56,461 bases of DNA from an uncultured Planctomycetota bacterium (GTDB lineage Bacteria > Planctomycetota > Planctomycetia > Pirellulales > Thermoguttaceae), in contig ONGM01000013.1 of the NCBI GenBank assembly GCA_900317365.1, forward strand, positions 1-56,461. Reading direction: 5' to 3'. A model generated the notes under the pieces. That model saw only the letters and a list, made by a program, of their open reading frames with translations. It did no database searches and had not been told where the DNA came from. A program made the translations under genes and the position numbers. Positions 16,947 through 26,064 of the stretch are shown piece by piece (position 1 is the first letter of the stretch; each line of letters begins with the position of its first letter).

Positions 16947-18923
16947 ATGGCGCTGGAATCCCCAAAAACTAAGCCCCGTGGATTTATTGGATTGGAGGCA
17001 ACGTGCTATATGCTTTTGGATCAGATTTCCTACCCTCTACGCGCCCACTTTGAGTCGAAGGGAACGCTTTCGCATCCTGACAAGCCGATGCGATTCGCCT
17101 TCTTCAAAAGACTTTCCATATACGCCGTTGGCGCGTTCCTCGTCTCGCTTATCGTCTCGTTCGTTTTCGAGACCAAGAGTTGTTTACGAGAAGTTCAGCG
17201 CAAGATTGAAACGACTTTTATTGAAGCGTATGAAAGTTCTGAAAACGCTAAAAGCACTTATAATACGCTTCAAAACGTCGCAATAGAAGGTGAATTGATC
17301 GGCGCTCGCGCCTTAGCAAAAATCCTTGAAGTCGATCAGGGACTTTTGGAAAGAGCCAAGGACGAATCGTCAACCGAATTAGAGGATCTTGCGCGTTTAC
17401 TCGGACTTGGCGAAATCTGTATTGCCGACGAAAACGGAATTGTCGTCGCTAGTTATCCGAAAATTCTGGTCGGTTTTGATTACAAAACTAGTTATAAGGC
17501 AAAAGAATTCCTGAAGATTTTGGACGATCCGGAGTTGGAAATTGTTCAACCGATCAGAAAAAGTGAAGGTAGAAACGCCGATAACTTTCAATACACCGGA
17601 GTCGCGCGGCATGACGCTCCGGGGTTTGTTGAAGTCGGTTACGACGCTGACGAACTAAAAAAATGGTACGATTTGGCCGACGCTTCGTTATATGTGTCCA
17701 ATAAGCTAGGAGCCGACGGTTTCCTATCGGTTATGAAGGGGAATAGTCAAATTATCGGGCACGTTCTGCCCGATATGGAAGACAAGCCTATCGGTAAACC
17801 GTTCATGACTTTTGTTGAGGATCAGCCGTACTTCGTGTACGCACGACAGCTGGGCTCCCTCCTCTTCATTGGCGGCATCCCGCATCGCGAGGTTTTTTAT
17901 GAACGAAGTTTGCGGCTTTTCGCACTCGTTGTTTGCACCTTCTTCATCTTTTTCACTCTGTTTCTCCTGATCTCCTATTTAGTTCAACGTCTCTTCGTCA
18001 AGAGCGTCGTCGACGTCAACAATTCGCTCTATAAAATCGCTCAAGGCGATCTAAACGAACATGTAAACGTCGATAATACGAAAGAGTTTGCCGAACTCTC
18101 AAGCGGCGTCAACGCCACAGTTGACTCGCTAAAAAGCGCCGCTCAAAAGGTCGTGCAAAAGAACCAAGAGGAGATGGCGCTCGCCGGAAGAATACAAAAG
18201 CAGTCGCTTCCTAATCTAGTCGAACTCTTCAACGAGCGTTCCGACTTTGAAGTGCGCGCTCAAAACATTTCAAAAACCGAGGTTGGCGGCGATCTTTACG
18301 ATTGTTTTTTAACCGGCTCCGACGACCTTTGGTTTTATGTCGCGGACGTTGCAGGCAATGGAGTGCCTGCGGCGCTCGTCATGATGAAAACGATAACGCT
18401 TATTAAAAACCTGGCGCTCTCCGGAAAAGATCTCGCTCAAACGATAACGTTGACGAATCGTTATCTTTCGGAAAGGGATTCCGTCACGTTAGTGAGCGGC
18501 TTTTTCTGCCGTCTCAATTTAAAGACCGGAACGATACAAACAATCAACGCAGGATACGTTAATCCTGTGTTGAGACGACTAAACGGAGAAGCGACGTACT
18601 TCAAATCAGAACGCCAAGTTATTCTCGGAGCCTCTTCAGAACAAGTTTATTTTTGTTCTAATTCTAAGCTCGCCGCCGGCGATGAAATCTTACTCTTTTC
18701 AGACGGGTTCCGTAATTGTGATCTTTGTAGCGGTCAAATTCCCGAATGTGACGAAAGTTTACTGAAAAAATTCGACACAATTCCTCCTGGACTCCCCATA
18801 TCAGATGCGTTGCAACGAGCTTTTAGCGTTCTTACAGGAAAACGTCCGTCCGCTTATGACGCCGCGTTGCAAGACGATGAAACGATAATGATCTTTCGTT
18901 TTCTGAACCGGACGGATTCATAA
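16947..18923 (+). CDS. Membrane sensor with HAMP and SpoIIE/PP2C phosphatase domain (copy 2, diverged)
   Basis: This 658-residue tandem paralogue of the preceding gene has the same order: TM helix (about 58-78), sensor, TM, HAMP, coiled coil, SpoIIE phosphatase. AAAGGA lies before the ATG. The sensor halves still align (AKEFLKILDDPELEI against AREFLPIIDDPTLEI). In the phosphatase the metal aspartates remain (GGDLYD, DVAGNG, SDG, DDET), but several near-invariant neighbours differ: His to Asn at residue 471, NAGH to NAGY, and the Glu after the TDG loop is lost (SDGFRNCD). A cysteine-bearing loop follows. It may have altered activity or specificity. The pair suggests one duplication and two related signals. 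Confidence 0.9.
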   Translation: MALESPKTKPRGFIGLEATCYMLLDQISYPLRAHFESKGTLSHPDKPMRFAFFKRLSIYAVGAFLVSLIVSFVFETKSCLREVQRKIETTFIEAYESSENAKSTYNTLQNVAIEGELIGARALAKILEVDQGLLERAKDESSTELEDLARLLGLGEICIADENGIVVASYPKILVGFDYKTSYKAKEFLKILDDPELEIVQPIRKSEGRNADNFQYTGVARHDAPGFVEVGYDADELKKWYDLADASLYVSNKLGADGFLSVMKGNSQIIGHVLPDMEDKPIGKPFMTFVEDQPYFVYARQLGSLLFIGGIPHREVFYERSLRLFALVVCTFFIFFTLFLLISYLVQRLFVKSVVDVNNSLYKIAQGDLNEHVNVDNTKEFAELSSGVNATVDSLKSAAQKVVQKNQEEMALAGRIQKQSLPNLVELFNERSDFEVRAQNISKTEVGGDLYDCFLTGSDDLWFYVADVAGNGVPAALVMMKTITLIKNLALSGKDLAQTITLTNRYLSERDSVTLVSGFFCRLNLKTGTIQTINAGYVNPVLRRLNGEATYFKSERQVILGASSEQVYFCSNSKLAAGDEILLFSDGFRNCDLCSGQIPECDESLLKKFDTIPPGLPISDALQRAFSVLTGKRPSAYDAALQDDETIMIFRFLNRTDS

Positions 18924-19020
18924 ACGTCGTCATGAATGATTCAAAAAGACGTCGTTTTCAACAAAACACATTTTAAAAGTAACGTATTAGTAATCGCACT
19001 AACCGAAAAGGGAAATAAGA

Positions 19021-20706
19021 ATGGCGCCGCATTTCATTTTTGAAATGAATCGCGTTACGAAGCGATTCGGTGAAAAAACTATCCTTCAAAATATCAGTCT
19101 ATCGTTTTACTACGGAGCCAAAATCGGGGTCGTGGGTGAAAATGGAGCCGGTAAATCGACGCTCCTTAAAATTATGGCTCAAATTGACAAGGACGTCGAC
19201 GGTGAAGTCAAGTTTGTTAAGGGAATGACGATTAAATATGTCGCTCAGGAACCGGAACTAGATTTGGACTCGACCGTGCGCGACTGCCTGATGAAAGCCG
19301 TGGCGCCGATTCAAAACAAAATCGATCGGTTTAACGAAGTGTCCATGTTGCTCGCCGATCCCGAGCAAGAAGAGAACTATGACAAGCTCATGGAAGAAAT
19401 GGGCGTCTTGCAGGAAGAGATCGATCACCTTGAAGGCTGGGAACTCGACCGCAAGATCGACATAGCGGCAAATGCGTTAGTTCTTCCTCCGGACGACGCC
19501 GTTATCCGAAATCTTTCCGGCGGCGAGCGTCGTCGCGTCGCCCTCTGTCAAGCGTTGCTCGAACAACCGGACCTGTTGCTCCTCGACGAACCGACGAACC
19601 ATTTAGACGCGGAAACGGTTCAGTGGCTTGAAGAGACTTTACGCAACTACCACGGAACGGTTATTATCGTCACGCACGATCGTTATTTCCTGGACAACAT
19701 TACAAAGTGGATTCTCGAAATCGACAATACGCGCGGCATTCCCTTTGAAGGCAACTACTCTTCCTGGTTAGCGCAAAAGGCGGAATGGCTTCGCGTTACG
19801 GAAAAGCAAGAATCCCAACGCCAGAAAACGCTCAAGAGGGAACTCGAGTGGATTCAAACGGCGCATAAGGGACGCCTACAAAAGAATCAGGCGCGCGTTA
19901 AAGCTTATGAACAACTCGCCGCCGCTCAAAAACTCGACGATAAAAGCGACGCTATCATCCAAATTGCTCCTGGTCCAAGACTCGGCGAGAAGGTGCTTGT
20001 CGTCAACGGAGTCTCCAAAAGTTACACGATCGGAAATGAAAAAGTAACGCTCTTAGACGACGTCTCTTTTAATGTTCCGAGAGGCGCCGTTGTTGGCGTC
20101 GTCGGTCCAAACGGAGTCGGTAAAACCACGCTATTCCGCATGATCGTTGGAGAAGAACAACCAGACTCCGGAACGATAGAACTTGGCGAAACCGTGCAAC
20201 TTTCCTATGTGGATCAGCATCGAGACGCGCTTAACGACGCAAACACGGTATTTCAAGAAATCACCGACGGCAAAGATCACGTTGAACTCGGAAATGTCGA
20301 GATGAACAGCCGCGCGTACGTCTCGAGATTTAATTTTCGCGGTCAACAGCAGCAACGATTAGTCGGCGTTTGTTCTGGAGGAGAACGAAACCGTATTCAC
20401 TTGGCTAAACTTCTGAAAAGAGGCGGAAATGTCCTACTGCTGGACGAACCGACAAACGACCTTGACGTCGCGACGATGCGCGTTCTTGAAGAGGCGATTA
20501 ACGAGTTTCCAGGTTGCGTTATCGTAGTGAGTCACGATCGATTTTTCCTCGATCGAATATGCACCCACCTGCTCGTCTTCGAAGGCAACGGTAAAACGCG
20601 ATGGTTTGAAGGAAACTTTGAAGCTTATGAAGAGACGTTGCGCAAAGAAAATCCGAATCACGACGCGAATCGTCGTAGTAAATATCGAAGACTGCCAAAG
20701 TTCTAA
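19021..20706 (+). CDS. ettA: Energy-dependent translational throttle protein EttA (ABC-F ATPase)
   Basis: The 561 residues match the length of EttA and hold two ATP-binding cassettes on one chain. The first has GENGAGKST (Walker A), LSGGERRR (signature) and LLLDEPTNHLD (Walker B). The second has GPNGVGKTT, CSGGERNR and LLLDEPTNDLD. Between them is the linker typical of ABC-F proteins, rich in Arg/Lys/Gln (about residues 255-305). EttA binds the ribosomal E site and couples the first steps of elongation to the ATP/ADP ratio. There are no membrane segments. The upstream AAAAGGGA serves the ATG. A strong bidirectional terminator follows and also ends the convergent tRNA. Confidence 0.95.
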   Translation: MAPHFIFEMNRVTKRFGEKTILQNISLSFYYGAKIGVVGENGAGKSTLLKIMAQIDKDVDGEVKFVKGMTIKYVAQEPELDLDSTVRDCLMKAVAPIQNKIDRFNEVSMLLADPEQEENYDKLMEEMGVLQEEIDHLEGWELDRKIDIAANALVLPPDDAVIRNLSGGERRRVALCQALLEQPDLLLLDEPTNHLDAETVQWLEETLRNYHGTVIIVTHDRYFLDNITKWILEIDNTRGIPFEGNYSSWLAQKAEWLRVTEKQESQRQKTLKRELEWIQTAHKGRLQKNQARVKAYEQLAAAQKLDDKSDAIIQIAPGPRLGEKVLVVNGVSKSYTIGNEKVTLLDDVSFNVPRGAVVGVVGPNGVGKTTLFRMIVGEEQPDSGTIELGETVQLSYVDQHRDALNDANTVFQEITDGKDHVELGNVEMNSRAYVSRFNFRGQQQQRLVGVCSGGERNRIHLAKLLKRGGNVLLLDEPTNDLDVATMRVLEEAINEFPGCVIVVSHDRFFLDRICTHLLVFEGNGKTRWFEGNFEAYEETLRKENPNHDANRRSKYRRLPKF

Positions 20707-20782
20707 TCAGTCCAAAACCTCTGTCGCAAAGCTATAAACGCAAGCGCGCCAAATAGCGCAGTAGAGCGACGGAAACAAAATA

Positions 20783-20831
20783 GACGAAAAGGGCGGCGAA
20801 TCGTTATTAACGACCCGCCGCCCTTTTCGTC
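20783..20831. terminator. Bidirectional terminator between ettA and tRNA-Leu
   Basis: A perfect 16-bp inverted repeat (20783-20798 with 20816-20831) encloses an inner stem (TCGTT/AACGA). It has A- and T-runs on both arms, so it can stop ettA from the left and the tRNA transcript from the right. It lies one base from the mature 3' end of the tRNA. Confidence 0.85.
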
Positions 20832-20832
20832 A

Positions 20833-20916
<84 letters not shown>

Positions 20917-20943
20917 TTCTCTAAGCTACGCTCAGACGGCCGC

Positions 20944-20971
20944 ATTTTATTCCATTTGTGAAATTTGTCAA
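20944..20971 (-). promoter_or_regulatory. Promoter of tRNA-Leu
   Basis: On the minus strand a consensus TTGACA (20971-20966) stands 16 bp before TAAAAT (20949-20944), with the tRNA beginning 28 bp after the -10. It is the best -35 seen in the window. Confidence 0.75.
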
Positions 20972-21073
20972 GGGGTGAGACCTCTACCGATTTGAAACGC
21001 GTTTTGGAACTTCGACTCCTCCGTCTGTAAGAGGAGTTCTCTTGGTCGCGTCCCCAAAGAGTTCGTTTAGACT

Positions 21074-21751
21074 CTACCCCCGACTCCTCAGCAGTATGGC
21101 AAGCAGAACGACGGTCAAAATGAACAAGCACCCTACCAGGGAACAGATCGCGTAAAAATATCGCGAGGCAATTTTATGACGTCGAAACGCCGAATCAAAG
21201 TCGCGCGTCTCTTCGGGAATCTGCGTCGATTTTTCACTCCCCGACGCTACTCCGACGGCGTTAAGGTTTTCGTTGTTCCACGACGACTCGGAATAACTGT
21301 CAGAGCCAAAATTCACCCGGTCAAAAACCTCTCTCGGTAAAACCTCTTTCGCTTCAATTTTCGATTTCCAATCGACTCGACGAACGAAGGTTTCAGGACC
21401 AACTCGTCGTTCGCGAATCCATTCGACCAACACAGCTCCGTCCACAGGTCCATAAGGAGCGACGGAATCTTGTATGATCACTTGCCAAAGTGGGTCGGGA
21501 TTTCTAATCAATTCGGCAACGGAGGAAACAGGCGACGGCGCTACGCCTTGCGGGGCCGGGGACGGTAAATTAACTTCGGGAACAAGCTCTGCGGTAGGCT
21601 GTCCGGAATATTCTTTCACTCCCTTTTCTATCATGCTCGCCATTGGAACGCGCATTTGGACGTTGCAAGTATTACAACGCGCAACCTTGCCGGCAAATTC
21701 AGATTTAACATTTAAATAATGCCCGTTTGGACAAAAGAAACGAATTCCCAT
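21074..21751 (-). CDS. Zinc-ribbon/GYF_2-domain membrane protein
   Basis: The 225-residue protein begins with a zinc-ribbon-like segment (FFCPNGHYL, then CNTC), a common start in planctomycete proteins. A Pro-rich linker follows. Residues about 85-145 match a GYF_2 domain (WQVIIQDSVAPYGPVDGAVLVEW, a variant of the YGP/GPF core), which is thought to bind proline-rich peptides. A single hydrophobic helix at about 200-222 anchors the C terminus in the membrane, with the domains in the cytoplasm. No signal peptide and no Shine-Dalgarno sequence are present. It lies upstream of tRNA-Leu on the same strand, but the tRNA has its own promoter. Function unknown. Confidence 0.82.
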   Translation of the reverse strand: MGIRFFCPNGHYLNVKSEFAGKVARCNTCNVQMRVPMASMIEKGVKEYSGQPTAELVPEVNLPSPAPQGVAPSPVSSVAELIRNPDPLWQVIIQDSVAPYGPVDGAVLVEWIRERRVGPETFVRRVDWKSKIEAKEVLPREVFDRVNFGSDSYSESSWNNENLNAVGVASGSEKSTQIPEETRDFDSAFRRHKIASRYFYAICSLVGCLFILTVVLLAILLRSRG

Positions 21752-21864
21752 TTTAGCGATCCATAACGCAAAGGAGTCGAATATCTCAAGACCAACAGCC
21801 GCGTCCCGCGCAGACGCGTCTACTAAACGCGTTCGCGCGGAACGGACTGAATCGTTTCATACGA

Positions 21865-23025
21865 CTATTCTATCTCAACCCAGCGGGATTCTTGCGCGCT
21901 CTTAATAACCGAGTCGCACACTTTCTGAATTCGCGCGCCGTCGGCAATCGTGGGAACAGGCGCGACCGGCGTTCCACCTGAGGCTTGTAAAATAAAGTCG
22001 GCAATCTGGTTGATGAAGTAATGCTCGTAACCGATAACGGTTCCGGGCACCCAGTAACGATTCATATAGGGATGTTCCGAATTCGTAACCAGAATTTTCT
22101 GCCACCCAGTGAGATGATCTTCGACTTTAAGCCCAGTTTTAGGATCGGCGTACCGGAAAAATTGGAGGTATTCAGGCTCTTCAAGGTTGAAGTAACACGC
22201 TCCGTTTTCGCCGTTCATTTCCATGGTGTTAAAGTTTTTACGCCCGCGGGCGTATCGCGAACTCTCAAAAACGCCGACGGAACCGTTTTCGAAGATCGCC
22301 ATGAACATGCACGCATCGTCGATGGTAATCGGGGTCTTCTCGCCGGTAACGGCGTTTGTTCGTTCTTTGATGAAGATCTCGGTGTGGGCGCAAACACGAG
22401 AGATGCGTCCGTTCAACCATTCGGCGCAATCGATCGAGTGCGCAAGCAAATCGCCGGTAACGCCGCTGCCGGCAACGTTGGCGTCGAGTCGCCACAACGC
22501 GGCGCCGCCAACGGGAACCTTACTGCTAATCGTATAATCCTGATCGTAGGTCGCGCGATAGTGGAACGGTCGACCAATACGATTTTCCTCAACGATTTGC
22601 TTGAAAAGCATAACCGACGGATTGCGACGATAGCAGAAGGAAACGCACGTCGGAACGCCGGCTTTTTCCGTTGCGGCGACCATCTCTTGAGCTTCGGCGT
22701 AATTCATCGCGAGCGGCTTCTCACAAACGATCATTTTTCCCGCTTCGGCAGCCGCGATTACCATATCTTTGTGGAGGAAGTTCGGCGTGCATACGTCAAT
22801 GAGATCAATTTCGTCGGACTCAACGAGCGCGCGCCAGTCAGTCGCGATTTCTTCGTACCCCCATGTCTTTTGAAACGCCTTGAGGGTCTCCACGTTTCGA
22901 CCATAACAACATTTCAAGACAGGTTGGCAGGGCAGTTCAAAGAAGCGCCCGACTTGATTGAAGGCGTTCGAGTGCGCTCGCCCCATAAAACCCGTTCCCA
23001 ACATTCCAACGTTCAATCTTTTCAT
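21865..23025 (-). CDS. Gfo/Idh/MocA family NAD(P)-dependent sugar oxidoreductase
   Basis: ATG 23025 is preferred over the longer frame (23079) because ACGGAG lies before it and the nucleotide-binding fold starts at once. The 386-residue protein has GMLGTGFMGRAH (dinucleotide-binding Rossmann loop), CEKPLAM (the EKP motif whose lysine is catalytic in the family) and GDLLAHSIDCAEW (the histidine region of the active site). Members oxidise or epimerise sugars and inositols. No signal peptide is seen, so it acts in the cytoplasm. It is transcribed away from the GH51 gene and shares a 300-bp control region with it, which ties it to the glycan locus. The substrate is not predictable. Confidence 0.9.
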   Translation of the reverse strand: MKRLNVGMLGTGFMGRAHSNAFNQVGRFFELPCQPVLKCCYGRNVETLKAFQKTWGYEEIATDWRALVESDEIDLIDVCTPNFLHKDMVIAAAEAGKMIVCEKPLAMNYAEAQEMVAATEKAGVPTCVSFCYRRNPSVMLFKQIVEENRIGRPFHYRATYDQDYTISSKVPVGGAALWRLDANVAGSGVTGDLLAHSIDCAEWLNGRISRVCAHTEIFIKERTNAVTGEKTPITIDDACMFMAIFENGSVGVFESSRYARGRKNFNTMEMNGENGACYFNLEEPEYLQFFRYADPKTGLKVEDHLTGWQKILVTNSEHPYMNRYWVPGTVIGYEHYFINQIADFILQASGGTPVAPVPTIADGARIQKVCDSVIKSAQESRWVEIE

Positions 23026-23325
23026 TAGTCTGCTCCGTAAAGATCGTGCGTCTCGAAAGACGCGTTGCGTAGCGTCCACGTTGGCGCGCTTTCCTTACTA
23101 TAGTAATTGGCGCGTTGACGAATTTCAAGCGCTTTCGGGACGTTTCCTTCGCCGCGCATCCGATAGAGACCTCCGAAATTCGCAAAAATAGAGAATGATT
23201 TCGCAATAATACCTTGAATTATCCCGCAAATCGAACAACAATACAAATACGAAGGTCGTTTTCCCACGTCGATCACAGCGACGTCAGGAAACATTTAGTT
23301 CATTGCATCTGAAGGATACAGCGCT
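23026..23325. promoter_or_regulatory. Divergent control region of the glycan locus
   Basis: These 300 bp separate the divergently transcribed oxidoreductase and GH51 genes. They include a perfect 12-bp palindrome, TTACTATAGTAA (23095-23106), that overlaps a possible minus-strand -10 (TATAGT), and A/T-rich stretches around 23180-23240. No convincing -35/-10 pair could be fixed for the GH51 side. No ORF or RNA gene is visible. Confidence 0.4.
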
Positions 23326-25830
23326 ATGCAAAGGATACAGATTACTAAACCGGTTCTTCTAGCGGCGACGCTAAGTTCCTTTTTCGCGTTCGCATTCACA
23401 GCGCCGATTAGCTTCGCGCAAGATTCGAACGCGCCGGTCGTCAAAGCGACGGTAAACGCCGATAAATCGCTTTCGCGCATCGACGAAAAAATCTACTCGC
23501 ATTTCCTCGAGCATATCTACAACTCGTGCAACGGCGGATTGTGGGGAGAACTCGTGTGGAATCGTTCTCTTGAAGCGAGTTCGAGTTCCGGATGGGTTTT
23601 CGAAGACGGCGTTCTGAAGCAAACGTCGAGACAAACCGACTGCCGCTATCTTCTCGGCGCTGAACAAGAGTCAACGGAAAAATGGACTGATTACGACGTT
23701 CGCGTTCTCGCCAAAAAAATTTCAGGAAGCGAGGGATTTCTCATTCTCTTCCGCGCGGCGCCTGATATGTCCAGTTACTACTGGCTCAACTTGGGCGGCT
23801 GGCAGAATCAATATGTCGCAATTGAAAAACAAACGCCTAAGTCGAACGGACGTCACGTCGTTGGCGGGCAAAAACAGATTCCCCCTATCGAAGCCGGAGA
23901 GATTTACGATATCCGAATCGTCGTTGTCGGACAAAACATCAAAGTTTTTGTCAACCAGGAACTGGTTCATGAAATCGTTGATCCAGACGCCGACGCGCCG
24001 AAATCCGGATGCGTAGGCGTAGGAACATGGAATACGGAAGCTGAATTCGGTTCCGTACTTGTTCGCGATTTACGACGACACGTTCTTTTTGACCTTCAAG
24101 ACGCCGATCTAAAATTCAATTCATCCGTCAAAGTTCGATACTGGACCGTCGACGGTCAGGTTGCGTTGCTTAAAGGCGACGCCAGAAATAGCGACAAATT
24201 TCTTCGATATAACGCTGAAGGCTCATTGAAACAGGACAATTATGCCTTCCGTCAGGGCGAAACCTACGACTACTCGTTCTGGACGCGCGGTAACGGAAAA
24301 GTCTCTTTTTCCGTCAATTCCGACGATCCCCAAGAAGTCGCCTCGTTCCCTGTTAAAAATGACGAATGGATCAAAATGTCGGGTGAATTTGTCGTTCCTC
24401 AATCCTCCGACAAAGGCGCTATTCGACTGCAGTTTAATCCGGAAAAAGAGGGTTATCTTGACGTCGATCAAATCTCTGTTTTTCCGCGATCCTGGAAAGA
24501 AAATTACGGCGGTCTACGCCCTGATCTTCTGAATGCGATCGCCGATCTAAAACCGACGACGATACGTTGGCCTGGCGGTTGTTACGCCTCCGCCTACCGC
24601 TGGAAATCCGGTATCGGTTCACAAGACGATCGCGTCGCTTACCCGCTAGAACTCTGGAACGACGTCGACGTCAACTCCTTCGGTATCGACGAGTTTGTCC
24701 CCTTCTGCCGTCGCGTCGGCGCCGAACCGATTATGGTCGTCAATATTGGAACCCCGCAATGGTTAAACGCCGTCGGCAATCCTGAACTGCGTAACAACGA
24801 CTGGTTCCAAGAAGTCTGCGACTGGGTGGAATACTGCAACGGCTCTGCGGAAACCCATTGGGGAGCGATCCGCGCGCAGAACGGCCATCCTGAACCGTAC
24901 GGCGTCAAATACTGGGAAATCGACAATGAAGTTCGATATAACGACGTGCCGTCGGACAAGTATTCCGCCATTATTAACGAACTCGTTCCGCGAATGAAAA
25001 AAATCGATCCGTCGATTAAAATTATCGTTTGCGGCTCGTGGATGGGCAACGGTTTCAAGTGGGATACCGAACTGGTTGAAGGCGCAGGACACAACTTCGA
25101 TTATCTCTCGATGCACCGATACGACAATCCCGACACGTACGCTAACAACCCATACGATAATCAGCGATATTTCGAACTGCATCGCGACATGATCGCTAAA
25201 TCCTCCAATCCCCACGTCAAACTTTTCAGTTCTGAATGGAACGCTCAGTCGACCGACTGGCGAACCGGTCTTTACGCTGGAGGATATCTCAACTGCTGCG
25301 AACGTGTATCCGACGTTCTTGAAATCGCGGCGCCTGCCCTCTTCCTGCGCCACAAGTCAGCCGACGCTTGGGACAATGCGTTCATTAATTTCGACGCCGC
25401 GTCGTGGTATCCGGCTCCTAATTACGTCGTGATGAAACTCTGGCGAGAATGTTTTGCTCCGAACCTCGTTTCGATTCAATCGGATTCCCCCGAGTTACAA
25501 GGAAACGCCCCTCCAATGAACGTCGTCGCGACGAAATCGGACGACGGTAAAACGATCTTCGTTAAAGGCGTCAATAATCTCGAGAAGGACGTAACTTTCC
25601 AAGTAGAATTTGAAAACGTCTCCCTCGCAGACGCGAAGGTTACCTCACTTTGCGTGTCGCCTGAGCTCAAAGACGGAGAAGAGCCGAAAGCCAAACTTCG
25701 CAAGCGCAATACGTTTGACGATCCGAACTTTATCGCGCCGCGTCAGATTGAAGCGCAGACGAACGAAAAATCCGTTACGATCAAGACCCCTTCCCTCTCG
25801 GCTTTTGTGATTAAAGTTGAAAAGCCGTAG
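23326..25830 (+). CDS. Exported GH51-type alpha-L-arabinofuranosidase with inserted beta-sandwich domains
   Basis: The 834-residue protein starts with a signal peptide (to about residue 32, AFTAPISFAQ). The start of the GH51 fold (IYSHFLEHIYNSCNGGLWGELVWNRS) is followed by a lectin/LamG- or DUF1080-like sandwich (about 100-245) and a second carbohydrate-binding-like domain (about 260-390). The TIM barrel then continues with RWPGGCYA, the acid/base Glu535 in WEIDNE and the nucleophile Glu637 in FSSEWN. An alpha-L-arabinofuranosidase C-terminal beta domain closes the chain. GH51 enzymes remove alpha-L-arabinofuranose side chains from arabinan and arabinoxylan. It is longer than usual (about 500) because of the inserted domains. 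It heads the plus-strand half of the glycan locus. Confidence 0.9.
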   Translation: MQRIQITKPVLLAATLSSFFAFAFTAPISFAQDSNAPVVKATVNADKSLSRIDEKIYSHFLEHIYNSCNGGLWGELVWNRSLEASSSSGWVFEDGVLKQTSRQTDCRYLLGAEQESTEKWTDYDVRVLAKKISGSEGFLILFRAAPDMSSYYWLNLGGWQNQYVAIEKQTPKSNGRHVVGGQKQIPPIEAGEIYDIRIVVVGQNIKVFVNQELVHEIVDPDADAPKSGCVGVGTWNTEAEFGSVLVRDLRRHVLFDLQDADLKFNSSVKVRYWTVDGQVALLKGDARNSDKFLRYNAEGSLKQDNYAFRQGETYDYSFWTRGNGKVSFSVNSDDPQEVASFPVKNDEWIKMSGEFVVPQSSDKGAIRLQFNPEKEGYLDVDQISVFPRSWKENYGGLRPDLLNAIADLKPTTIRWPGGCYASAYRWKSGIGSQDDRVAYPLELWNDVDVNSFGIDEFVPFCRRVGAEPIMVVNIGTPQWLNAVGNPELRNNDWFQEVCDWVEYCNGSAETHWGAIRAQNGHPEPYGVKYWEIDNEVRYNDVPSDKYSAIINELVPRMKKIDPSIKIIVCGSWMGNGFKWDTELVEGAGHNFDYLSMHRYDNPDTYANNPYDNQRYFELHRDMIAKSSNPHVKLFSSEWNAQSTDWRTGLYAGGYLNCCERVSDVLEIAAPALFLRHKSADAWDNAFINFDAASWYPAPNYVVMKLWRECFAPNLVSIQSDSPELQGNAPPMNVVATKSDDGKTIFVKGVNNLEKDVTFQVEFENVSLADAKVTSLCVSPELKDGEEPKAKLRKRNTFDDPNFIAPRQIEAQTNEKSVTIKTPSLSAFVIKVEKP

Positions 25831-25864
25831 CGCGTTCAGCGCCTGATTTCAGATCGAGATGATA

Positions 25865-25915
25865 GTCGCCTTCCGTCCTTTTTCGCAAAAGCTCGAAAGG
25901 CGGCTTCATTTTTTG
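25865..25915 (+). terminator. Terminator after the GH51 gene
   Basis: An imperfect 11-bp stem (25865-25875 with 25894-25904, wobble pairs), followed by TTCATTTTTT. Confidence 0.6.
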
Positions 25916-25925
25916 TCTCGCACAA

Positions 25926-25954
25926 TTGTTTTTAAAGAGCGTTCTTCCTATAAT
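25926..25954 (+). promoter_or_regulatory. Candidate promoter of the SMP-30-like gene
   Basis: TTGTTT (25926-25931), a 17-bp spacer and consensus TATAAT (25949-25954). With the terminator just upstream, this marks a new transcription unit. Confidence 0.6.
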
Positions 25955-26064
25955 AGCGTCCATGGTAGCTTGGGCGCGTCGCAGCGAATGCGCTCATGAT
26001 CTTTTGGCGATATTGCTCGCCGTTCGTTGTTTGCATAACAGTTTCAGAAGTTAAGAGGTTTGTT

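Noticed and set aside
22021..23028. A 335-codon plus-strand frame opposite the Gfo/Idh/MocA gene
   Set aside because: The minus strand has all the conserved oxidoreductase motifs. The antisense frame shows no recognisable domain or ribosome binding site.
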